Made by a program: the position numbers and the translations under genes. A stretch of DNA of 5,779 bases from the NCBI GenBank assembly GCA_964369405.1, contig CAYJGB010000060.1:1-5779 (forward strand), given 5' to 3'. Under the pieces are notes generated by a model that saw only the letters and a program-made list of their open reading frames with translations, had not been told where the DNA came from and did not search any database. The stretch is from CAYJFG01 sp964369405 (GTDB lineage Bacteria; Bacillota; Clostridia; Oscillospirales; Acutalibacteraceae). Positions within the stretch are counted from its first letter, which is position 1; each line of letters starts with the position of its first letter. Positions 1 to 5,244 of this stretch are shown here, in pieces.

Positions 1-21
1 ATATAAATTAGTTTAAACTTA

Positions 22-1233
22 TCATTCAAGTAGCCAATCTATTAAACTGCGTTTTTGGACTCCGTTATAATCAGCGTTTGGTAATATTGTATCAAGCGTT
101 AAAAGATATTTTGGGTAATTATCTGCTATTTTAGTAAAAGGTTTTAACTCTCTTTCTAGTGTTTTTGGGTCAAGAGTAGTTGCGGAAATTTGATAATATT
201 CAACAGTTGTTCCTTTTGTTGCTACAAAGTCAACTTCTAATGTATCAATTTTACCTACACAAACATCATATCCTCTACGCTTTAATTCCAAAAATGCAAT
301 ATTTTCTATGATATGTCCTATGTCCGTATCTGAACCTTTTATCAATAAATTTCTAAGTCCTATATCTGCAACATAATATTTATTTGCGCTCGTCAGATAT
401 TCTTTTCCTTTTATATTGTATTTTGGTGTTTCATAAACAATCAAACTTTCACATAAACCCTCAACATACTTAGATATAGTTTTGCTATCAGTATTTCTAC
501 CACTTAATTTAAGTGTGTTTGCAATTTTATTTATTGAAGTTATATTTCCTATATTATGAAAAATAAATTTCACAACACTTTTTAAACTACTAACATCATT
601 AATTTTTTTTCGGGCTACAACATCATTGAGTATTACAGAGTTATATAAACCACTTAAATATTCCATTCCATCACTACCAAATAATTCATGTTTAGAAACA
701 TATGGAAAAGCACCATATTCAAGATATAGGTTGAATTTATCATTTGTTGAAAGGTTTGCTCTATCTCCATTCAAACCTAAACAAAACTCTAAGAAAGATA
801 GTGGTAACATATGAAGTTCAATATACCTGCCTGTTAGCAGAGTAGCAAGTTCACCTGACATAAAATAAGCATTAGAGCCCGTTATATACACATCGCAATA
901 TTCTTTGATAAAAAGACTGTCTACAGCTTTTTGATAATTTTCAACATGTTGAATTTCATCTAAAAAAATATAATTCATCTTTTTAGAATTTAAAAGAGGC
1001 TTTATATAATCGTATAGTTTTTTATAATCGTTTAGATGTTCAAAGTCAATATCTTCAAAATTGATAGAAATAATTTGACTTTCGCACACACCATTATCAA
1101 GTAAATGGTTTTTAAAAATATTAAACATTGTTGATTTTCCACATCGTCTTATTCCAGAAACAACTTTAATAATTTGCTTATCTTTATTACGTATTAACCA
1201 ATCAAGATATTCTTTCCTGATTATATTGCTCAT
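22..1233 (-). CDS. AAA-type ATP-binding protein with C-terminal DUF4143 region
   Basis: Predicted cytoplasmic ATPase of 403 residues, a normal length for this family. The N-terminal ATPase domain has a Walker A motif GIRRCGKST (27-35), a Walker B motif YIFLDEIQ (88-95, acidic pair D92/E93), a sensor-like YITGSNA (116-122), and the family's LLTGRYIEL...LPLSFLEF stretch (132-150). A winged-helix-like segment follows (about 220-265). The C-terminal DUF4143 part keeps a degenerate nuclease-like core, with EVDFVA at 333-338 and YYQIS at 346-350; the usual catalytic lysine position appears to be Q348, so cleavage activity is doubtful. The ATG at 1233 is supported by GAGAGGTG six to seven bases upstream. 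It is transcribed alone from a promoter at 1264-1292. These proteins are common, often multicopy, in Bacillota and Bacteroidota, and their role is not established. Family assignment is secure; function is not. Confidence 0.93.
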   Translation of the reverse strand: MSNIIRKEYLDWLIRNKDKQIIKVVSGIRRCGKSTMFNIFKNHLLDNGVCESQIISINFEDIDFEHLNDYKKLYDYIKPLLNSKKMNYIFLDEIQHVENYQKAVDSLFIKEYCDVYITGSNAYFMSGELATLLTGRYIELHMLPLSFLEFCLGLNGDRANLSTNDKFNLYLEYGAFPYVSKHELFGSDGMEYLSGLYNSVILNDVVARKKINDVSSLKSVVKFIFHNIGNITSINKIANTLKLSGRNTDSKTISKYVEGLCESLIVYETPKYNIKGKEYLTSANKYYVADIGLRNLLIKGSDTDIGHIIENIAFLELKRRGYDVCVGKIDTLEVDFVATKGTTVEYYQISATTLDPKTLERELKPFTKIADNYPKYLLTLDTILPNADYNGVQKRSLIDWLLE

Positions 1234-1263
1234 AACAACACCTCTCTTACCTATATTATATAC

Positions 1264-1292
1264 AGTATATTCCTAATTTATTCTAAAGTCAA
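1264..1292 (-). promoter_or_regulatory. Sigma-A-type promoter of the ATPase gene
   Basis: Read on the minus strand, TTGACT (1287-1292) is followed after exactly 17 bases by TATACT (1264-1269), close to the vegetative consensus TTGACA-17-TATAAT. The start codon lies about 30 bases downstream of the -10 box. The perfect dyad ATATAC-A-GTATAT (1258-1270) overlaps the -10 box, so a repressor site here is possible but unproven. Confidence 0.6.
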
Positions 1293-1301
1293 GAAAACTA
1301 A

Positions 1302-1313
1302 GGAATGTATTCC
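1302..1313. repeat. Small palindrome GGAAT-GT-ATTCC upstream of the ATPase promoter
   Basis: A perfect 5-bp-arm dyad with a 2-base centre, lying 10 bases upstream of the -35 box. It is one of four dyads in about 115 bases. The others are ATATAC-A-GTATAT at 1258-1270, an imperfect one at 1331-1362 whose arms share ATATAAAC and AGAAT around a TGC loop, and ATGTTT-T-AAACAT at 1361-1373. They may be protein-binding sites, but AT-rich DNA yields such dyads by chance. Confidence 0.3.
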
Positions 1314-1390
1314 GTAAAATTTATATATTTATATAAACAAAGAATTGCATTCTGGTTTATATGTTTTAAACATCAAATTTAAAAAGTAAA

Positions 1391-1434
1391 CAACAAAAAT
1401 TCACCCTCTTAAACTTGTGAAGTTAGGAGGGTTG
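1391..1434 (-). terminator. Terminator at the end of the eroded small gene
   Basis: On the minus strand, arms ACCCTCCTAACTT (1432-1420) and AAGTTTAAGAGGGT (1416-1403) form an interrupted stem with a 3-base loop. They are followed by GAATTTTTGTTG. It overlaps the stop codon of the fragment at 1401-1529, which supports both calls. Confidence 0.5.
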
Positions 1435-1529
1435 ATATGATTTTGTATTTTCGTTGTAAGTTCAACACCTAATTTAAAGCCTTGTATAAAGCTGTCTTGA
1501 GTTTGGTGATTATAAACTATACAAGAGTA
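1401..1529 (-). pseudogene. 3' fragment of a small protein gene with FIQGFKLGVEL motif (DUF6809-like)
   Basis: Minus-strand frame from just after a stop at 1530-1532 to TGA at 1401-1403, 42 codons with no usable start codon. The translation contains QTQDSFIQGFKLGVELTTKI followed by a short polar tail ending in SLRG. The pattern aromatic-x-x-GF-K/R-LG followed by an aliphatic/acidic helix is what I remember from the C-termini of small clostridial proteins annotated as DUF6809, which often lie near mobile elements and have no known activity. The last codons overlap a terminator hairpin (1401-1434), as expected at a real gene end. The upstream part is lost or frameshifted: frame +2 carries GVNQKIINTLV and then stops. 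Real coding origin is fairly likely; the family name is a recollection, not a search result. Confidence 0.4.
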
Positions 1530-1692
1530 TTAATAATTTTTTGATTTACACCTGTGCAAATAGTTTTTCCTATATTAAAACACCTACTTATGTTCTTTAC
1601 ACTATGGTACTTTAGTATTAATTATAAATTGTTTAAATATGAATTCAAGTTTTCTTTTACGCCAATTATTTAACAATTTACGATATTGAAAT

Positions 1693-1725
1693 AAAAAATC
1701 ACTCACTATACGTCTTAAAAGTGAG
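1693..1725 (-). terminator. Probable intrinsic terminator downstream of the helicase operon
   Basis: On the minus strand CTCACT (1725-1720) pairs with AGTGAG (1707-1702) across a 12-base loop, followed by TGA and then six T (1698-1693). The stem is short but the U-tract is good. It lies about 200 bases past the helicase stop, so it may instead belong to an eroded gene between them. Confidence 0.4.
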
Positions 1726-1741
1726 AGGGTGGTGCATGTTA

Positions 1742-1843
1742 TGATTGAATTTTTGAAAAATATCCTCTATTCAATAAATCATGCAAAAGCATAAGTGACT
1801 CTACATATATTTCTCGATTTCCTGAAACTAATACTGAAAAAAG
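1742..1843 (-). pseudogene. Short coding-like remnant containing LLHDLLNRGYFSK
   Basis: Minus-strand frame open from 1843 (after a stop at 1844-1846) to a TAA at 1739-1741. It contains SLMLLHDLLNRGYFSKIQS, with an ATG at 1792. The string LLxRGYF resembles the N-terminal RGYFPKELPP-type motif I associate with some bacterial, including phage-defence, reverse transcriptases. Nothing further of such a protein is present, and the proline-rich continuation is missing. At this length and base composition a chance match is quite possible. Confidence 0.15.
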
Positions 1844-1860
1844 CTACCTGGAAGTATATC

Positions 1861-1893
1861 AAAAAAATTCAATCCTTATCCCTCTGTTTGAAT
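1861..1893 (-). terminator. Weak hairpin plus U-tract just past the helicase stop
   Basis: On the minus strand ATTCAA (1893-1888) and TTGAAT (1872-1867) can pair around a 15-base loop, followed by a run of T (1867-1861). The all-AU-rich stem makes it weak. It is the first hairpin with a T-run after the helicase stop at 1924, so it is kept as a low-confidence operon terminator. Confidence 0.25.
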
Positions 1894-1923
1894 ATATCTA
1901 TTTATATGAGTATAGTTTATAGA

Positions 1924-4191
1924 TTATTTAAACCTATCATAATACCCATTCAACTTCTCATCACAAATCCTATCAATCTTAGCTTTCTCATCTTTGCTGA
2001 GCTTCTTCCAAACCGAGCTGTCAACCTCAATAATTCCAAGTGTTTTCGTATGCCTAACCATCTGCATATCCTCAAAACGCTTGAAAGGATTTGCAAGCAC
2101 GTTGCGCTCTACATCTTTATCTGTATATCCACCTTTAGCATAAATGCTACCTGCTTTTTCTATCACAAGTCCACTTGCTCTACGCTTTTCGTAATATTCT
2201 TTAAAGTAAGAGACGATGTCAGATATCTTCACTCTACCTTTTTCATCTGCATAAATTAAAATTGCTTTAATGAGTACCGGCTTATATGAATAACTCATAT
2301 CCATTTGTCTTACCATATCCATAAATAAATCCTTGCGATTATCATCGCTGATTAATTGCCAACTGAATTGCTCTGCATACTTTTCTAGAGTTTCTTCTTT
2401 AAAATACTTAAATGTTCTGTGCTCGCTCATAGGCACAATTAAATCAGGCACAAGCATACCTTCTCGAACATATCTCTCTATAGTTTCGCTTTGTACATCT
2501 ACACGACGCACAAACTCAATTTGAGAAATCATCCCCTCGGCTTCTTCTTGCCAGTTAAATATATCAACAAGTTCATAATCTGTAGCATCGACAGGCCAGT
2601 CTATAATTGCATCAGGCTTTTCTCCCTTTGCATATAGTTCCTGTTCAGCTGTTTTTTGGCTACTTGGAGCAAGGGCGAGTTCGCCAGCTTTATATTCTTT
2701 TAATCTAAATAGCCTATGTAATGATTGTGGCATATTATATTGGCTAGCATTATCCACAAAGTCGAACACCATTAGAAATTCTTTACCATCAGCAAGACGC
2801 ATGCCTCGTCCTAATTGCTGTGTGTACAAAACTTTTGACATTGTAGGCCTTGCCATGAATAAGACCTCAGTTTGTGGACAATCCCAACCCTCATTGAGTA
2901 GGTCACAAGCACACAAAACAGGAGATTCTCCATTTTCAAATTTTACAAGCACCTCTCTGCGTTCTGATGGTTTCATAGTACCGGACACAGACTTTGCATT
3001 TATACCTTTATCTATAAAAAGTTGTGCTATTTGCTCTGCGTGTTTTACACTTGCACAAAACACAACAGTGCGTTTGTTTTTTACGTATTGTAGCCAAGTA
3101 TCAACAATCAAATTATTTCGCTCTGGAACATAAATTTTACTTTCAAGCTCACGAATATTGTATTTTACGCTGTTAAAACGAACCTTTGTCAAATCTATAT
3201 TTGTATGTATGCGAATACAGCGTACAGGTACAAGTTCACCTATTTCGACTGCTGTTTGTATATCAAGCTTGTGGGCAGTGTTTTTAAAAATATCAAGAAT
3301 AACTGTGTTGTCGTCTGTTCGCTCTGGTGTTGCTGTAAGCCCCAAAGTGAACTCTGGTCTAAAGTAAGACAGAACTTTTTGATATGTATCGGCAGAAGCA
3401 TGATGTGCCTCGTCTATTATTAAATATCCAAAATCGCTATCCTTAAATTTATCAAGATTTAAGGCAACACTTTGAATACTTCCACAAACAACATGTGCAT
3501 TTGGCTGTTTTATCGAATCAATATATTTCCCCACCGTAACTTTTGGCCATAGCTCCCTAAAGGCTTTTGTTGCCTGTTCTACAAGCTCATGAGTATGTGC
3601 AAGAAAAAGAGTTCTTTTCCCCATAAACTTTGCGTCCATAACTGCTGTTACAGTCTTTCCTGTGCCTGTTGCATGGTAGAGTAGGGCAATGGTTTCATTG
3701 TTATCACGCATGGCACACAGTGCCTTAATCGCTGATTTTTGGTGTTCTTTTAGTTCAAGATTTTTGCCATCAAGGGACTTGCCTTTTTGTGTTGGAAGAT
3801 AGTCTTCTATCTCTTTAAAATGTGGATGTGTTCCAAGAAATACACGCAGTTCATCTTTTATGGTATCAGGCTGTATCTGCATTTGCCTAACAGCAAAACG
3901 AAATATATCCCAACCAAGGTGTACCATGCTATTTTGCTTAAGCAAATCATCATAGAATTTATTTTGTGATACTTGTGATTTATTGTGTGAAGCTTCATCA
4001 TCAATTTCAATTGCCACACGGCGAGCACCATTCTCAAGTACAAAATCTGCAAACCGATTGTTTTGGTAAATGTCAAAAAAAGGGTATTGAGAATAGAGAT
4101 ACCCAGCTTTTTCAGCACCAAAGGTATCACTAAATAGCTCTATAAACAAATCCTCTGCAACACTACCTGTTGAAGCAAAACTATTTGTCAT
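1924..4191 (-). CDS. Nuclease-helicase fusion: PD-(D/E)XK-like domain plus superfamily 2 DEAH helicase
   Basis: A 755-residue protein predicted to be an ATP-driven nucleic-acid motor with its own nuclease. The N-terminal domain (about 1-120) has a PD-(D/E)XK-type core: D49 in RFADF, E62/D64 in VAIEIDDEASHN, then K78 and D81 and a GWDIFRF strand (93-99), as in DUF559/Vsr-like endonucleases. The SF2 helicase core follows: a glutamine at LKEHQKSAI (147-155), Walker A ATGTGKT (174-180), motif Ia LFLAHTHELVEQ (195-206), DEAH (260-263), TAT (286-288), motif IV TVVFCAS (375-381), EGWDCP (434-439) and QQLGRGMR (458-465). All helicase motifs look intact. The C-terminal 270 residues match no domain I can name. 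A GTG at 4200 would add three residues, but GAGGTG (4198-4203) covers that codon and sits six bases before the ATG at 4191, so the ATG is preferred. It follows the pyrophosphohydrolase stop by 16 bases and is almost certainly co-transcribed. The substrate, and a defence or restriction role, are inferred. Confidence 0.93.
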   Translation of the reverse strand: MTNSFASTGSVAEDLFIELFSDTFGAEKAGYLYSQYPFFDIYQNNRFADFVLENGARRVAIEIDDEASHNKSQVSQNKFYDDLLKQNSMVHLGWDIFRFAVRQMQIQPDTIKDELRVFLGTHPHFKEIEDYLPTQKGKSLDGKNLELKEHQKSAIKALCAMRDNNETIALLYHATGTGKTVTAVMDAKFMGKRTLFLAHTHELVEQATKAFRELWPKVTVGKYIDSIKQPNAHVVCGSIQSVALNLDKFKDSDFGYLIIDEAHHASADTYQKVLSYFRPEFTLGLTATPERTDDNTVILDIFKNTAHKLDIQTAVEIGELVPVRCIRIHTNIDLTKVRFNSVKYNIRELESKIYVPERNNLIVDTWLQYVKNKRTVVFCASVKHAEQIAQLFIDKGINAKSVSGTMKPSERREVLVKFENGESPVLCACDLLNEGWDCPQTEVLFMARPTMSKVLYTQQLGRGMRLADGKEFLMVFDFVDNASQYNMPQSLHRLFRLKEYKAGELALAPSSQKTAEQELYAKGEKPDAIIDWPVDATDYELVDIFNWQEEAEGMISQIEFVRRVDVQSETIERYVREGMLVPDLIVPMSEHRTFKYFKEETLEKYAEQFSWQLISDDNRKDLFMDMVRQMDMSYSYKPVLIKAILIYADEKGRVKISDIVSYFKEYYEKRRASGLVIEKAGSIYAKGGYTDKDVERNVLANPFKRFEDMQMVRHTKTLGIIEVDSSVWKKLSKDEKAKIDRICDEKLNGYYDRFK

Positions 4192-4207
4192 AAGGTTCAC
4201 CTCACTT

Positions 4208-4522
4208 TTATACTACTTCTTTTAGCAGTATTTTATCATTAAATCCGCCACGTGTTTCTGCTTTGTCTTTGCGTATTTTTTCAAGTTCGTCTAAGCTATA
4301 TCCTCTTGCAGTGGTGATGGCTCTAAGAACTTCTAAAATATCAGCAAGCTCCTCGAGAGATTTACTTTCTAAATACTCATCACATTCTTCCACAAGTTTT
4401 TTATCGAGCATTTCTATGTATTTATTATCAGGTAAAATCTCAGTGTTGCAATCTTTACCTGATGCCTTAATGATTTCAGGAATTTTATCTCTAACGAGCT
4501 TGTTGTATGTTTTTTTAGACAT
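4208..4522 (-). CDS. MazG-superfamily NTP pyrophosphohydrolase (COG4997-like)
   Basis: A 104-residue all-alpha NTP pyrophosphatase, expected to hydrolyse (possibly non-canonical) nucleoside triphosphates to monophosphate and pyrophosphate in a Mg2+-dependent way in the cytoplasm. The family opening YNKLVRDKIPEII is at 6-18. The metal-binding signature is ExxE at E46/E49 and ExxD at E58/D61. The conserved tail K-x-RGGF is around 87-94. Length is typical of stand-alone members. The ATG at 4522 is fixed by AAGGAG (4531-4536), eight bases upstream. It is the first gene of an operon with the nuclease-helicase, 16 bases apart by the preferred helicase start. Annotation pipelines often call such proteins phosphoribosyl-ATP pyrophosphohydrolase (HisE), but there is no histidine gene here and house-cleaning or defence-linked nucleotide cleavage is more likely. 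Family is near certain; the physiological substrate is unknown. Confidence 0.92.
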   Translation of the reverse strand: MSKKTYNKLVRDKIPEIIKASGKDCNTEILPDNKYIEMLDKKLVEECDEYLESKSLEELADILEVLRAITTARGYSLDELEKIRKDKAETRGGFNDKILLKEVV

Positions 4523-4622
4523 AGTTTAATCTCCTTAATATAAAAAAGCTCCACCTAAATAGGCAGAGCTTTAAGTTCATAATGTAAGCACGCCAAAGAA
4601 ACAATCGCTTTGGTAGCGTTGT
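4523..4622 (-). promoter_or_regulatory. Attenuator-like 5' leader of the operon
   Basis: The predicted transcript begins with a hairpin (4590-4619; ACGC plus CAAAG paired with CTTTG, a 3-base bulge and GCGT). It ends with an intrinsic terminator (4542-4572) only a few bases before the AAGGAG site. The 3' side of hairpin 1 contains GGCGTGCTT, which could pair with AAGCTCTGCC in the 5' arm of the terminator (GGC-GCC and GCTT-AAGC), an arrangement expected of an antiterminator. I recognise no known riboswitch or T-box consensus. An alternative is a small RNA of about 80 nt ending at the terminator. In-frame codons also run through it (ATG at 4626 to TAG at 4555-4557, 23 residues ending in LKALPI), stopping at the terminator loop. 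Confidence 0.5.
4542..4572 (-). terminator. Intrinsic terminator inside the operon leader
   Basis: On the minus strand AAAGCTCTGCCT (4572-4561) pairs with AGGTGGAGCTTT (4556-4545) as a continuous 12-bp RNA stem, two pairs being G-U, with an ATTT loop and a run of six T. On the plus strand the wobble positions become C/A mismatches and there is no T-run, so it works in the direction of the pyrophosphohydrolase gene. Confidence 0.65.
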
Positions 4623-4627
4623 TCATA

Positions 4628-4656
4628 ATTATAGCATAAATGTTACCATTTTTCAA
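4628..4656 (-). promoter_or_regulatory. Strong promoter of the pyrophosphohydrolase/helicase operon
   Basis: On the minus strand TTGAAA (4651-4656) and TATAAT (4628-4633) are separated by exactly 17 bases, with an extended -10 TGC directly before TATAAT. Transcription should start near 4620-4623, leaving a leader of about 100 nt before the ATG at 4522. Confidence 0.75.
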
Positions 4657-4707
4657 CAATTTTCACCTTTAATTAAATAGTATTACACAAATATTATCAA
4701 AGCAAAA

Positions 4708-4739
4708 AAAACGATACTACAATCAAGCAGTATCGTTTT
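4708..4739. terminator. Bidirectional intrinsic terminator
   Basis: AAAACGATACT (4708-4718) and AGTATCGTTTT (4729-4739) form a perfect 11-bp stem around a 10-base loop. Both directions have a U-tract: on the minus strand TTTT of the stem continues into further T, and on the plus strand AAATTTTTTA follows. No gene of its own lies next to it, so it probably insulates the two divergent units or belonged to a lost gene. Confidence 0.75.
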
Positions 4740-4835
4740 AAATTTTTTATTATAAACATCTAAATATGCTTAAAGGCAAATTGAAGTTATATGTACGGTT
4801 TATAGTACAAATAGACTTTGCACCTCGATTTAATT

Positions 4836-4864
4836 TTGTATTTTGTAAAATACTGTTATATAAT
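4836..4864 (+). promoter_or_regulatory. Promoter of the right-end gene with a palindrome in its spacer
   Basis: A perfect TATAAT (4859-4864) is preceded at 17 bases by a weak TTGTAT (4836-4841). The perfect 16-bp palindrome GTATTTT-GT-AAAATAC (4838-4853) covers most of the -35 box and the spacer, the usual place for a repressor operator. About 120 bases of untranslated leader would precede the ATG at 4990. Confidence 0.5.
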
Positions 4865-4989
4865 GAAATTACTTTAAAGTATGTGTAGAAAATTCAAGAG
4901 AGTAAAAAGGTATTGGCACAAAAAATATTTCAATTTTAGTGAAAAATATTCTCTTGTTAGTAAAAAATTATATCAAAGGAGATTACACC

Positions 4990-5226
4990 ATGAGTAACAC
5001 GATTATATCCATTATAAAAAATAGAAAAATTAATAAAAATAATATAAATGAAAGAATGAAGAATTTATATTCATGTCTTCACAACAAAGACCATAAACAA
5101 ATGAAAACATATATAAAATTATACAATAGAGCATATCCAGATAAAAAACTAAAATTGGAAGAGATAGAAAATTTAAATTTAGAGAATTACTCAACAATGA
5201 CAAAATCACAATATGAAAAATCATGA
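4990..5226 (+). CDS. Hypothetical protein, probably the 5' part of a gene broken by TGA
   Basis: I do not recognise this 78-residue product. It is basic, lysine- and asparagine-rich, has no signal peptide or membrane segment, and looks mostly helical. The ATG at 4990 is chosen because AAAGGAG (4975-4981) lies eight bases upstream; a GTG at 4939 would add 17 residues but has no ribosome site. The frame ends SQYEKS-TGA at 5224-5226 and continues in the same frame with DFYLQQ and then the open frame starting at 5245. With a sense codon in place of TGA (TGG, tryptophan, would need one change), the whole is one 240-residue protein. Codon use is extremely AT-rich throughout, like the downstream part. 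It may be a pseudogene half, or a genuine short product. Confidence 0.6.
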   Translation: MSNTIISIIKNRKINKNNINERMKNLYSCLHNKDHKQMKTYIKLYNRAYPDKKLKLEEIENLNLENYSTMTKSQYEKS

Positions 5227-5244
5227 GACTTTTATCTACAACAA

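Larger units (their letters stand above)
1234..1923. other. 690-bp region without an intact gene: eroded minus-strand fragments and hairpins
   Basis: No complete gene is visible on either strand. It contains the ATPase promoter and nearby dyads, the 3' end of a small eroded gene (1401-1529) with its own terminator, a terminator-like hairpin at 1693-1725, a second short coding-like remnant (1742-1843) and a 12-bp inverted repeat bracketing it (1743-1754 and 1863-1874). Translations between 1530 and 1740 on the minus strand are open only in short stretches and resemble nothing I recognise. The overall picture is gene decay between two functional transcription units. Confidence 0.6.
4523..4989. 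other. 467-bp divergent intergenic region
   Basis: This region separates the minus-strand operon from the plus-strand right-end gene. From left to right it holds the operon leader and its terminator, the operon promoter, a bidirectional terminator (4708-4739), and then the promoter and about 120-nt leader of the plus-strand gene. A 9-bp direct repeat GTTCATAAT (4575-4583 and 4621-4629) flanks the first leader hairpin. TGTAC (4792-4796) and GTACA (4805-4809) form a spaced dyad. No further gene is visible. Confidence 0.6.

Noticed and set aside
1..21. Palindrome AGTTTAAACT after the ATPase stop as a terminator
   Set aside because: The stem is short and AT-only, without a clear T-run on the minus strand, and the window ends before more can be seen.
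1437..1472. 11-codon plus-strand frame preceded by AGGAGG six bases upstream
   Set aside because: The AGGAGG is the complement of the terminator stem and of proline codons in the minus-strand fragment, so the match is explained by that; the peptide is too short to support.
1602..1766. Roughly 54-codon minus-strand open frame without a start codon
   Set aside because: It reads straight through a terminator hairpin, has no start and resembles no protein I know; chance is sufficient in AT-rich DNA.
1795..2259. 154-codon plus-strand frame starting at a GTG
   Set aside because: It runs mostly antisense to the helicase C-terminus, has no ribosome binding site and no recognisable domain.
3858..4130. 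90-codon minus-strand frame inside the helicase gene
   Set aside because: It is an alternative frame of the nuclease-domain coding region; the main frame has clear conserved motifs.
4192..4200. GTG start for the helicase, three codons upstream
   Set aside because: The Shine-Dalgarno GAGGTG overlaps this codon and is correctly spaced only for the ATG at 4191.
4575..4629. 9-bp direct repeat GTTCATAAT as a target-site duplication
   Set aside because: The enclosed 37 bases are a leader hairpin with no element features, and one copy overlaps the promoter -10 box; a chance or functional repeat is more likely.
4939..4989. GTG start giving a 95-residue form of the right-end first frame
   Set aside because: It has no ribosome site, whereas the ATG at 4990 has AAAGGAG at ideal spacing.
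5030..5224. Minus-strand frames opposite the right-end gene (also 5232-5435 and 5574-5756)
   Set aside because: They lie antisense to a gene with a clear ribosome site, promoter and terminator, and their hydrophobic low-complexity translations are typical AT-rich shadows.
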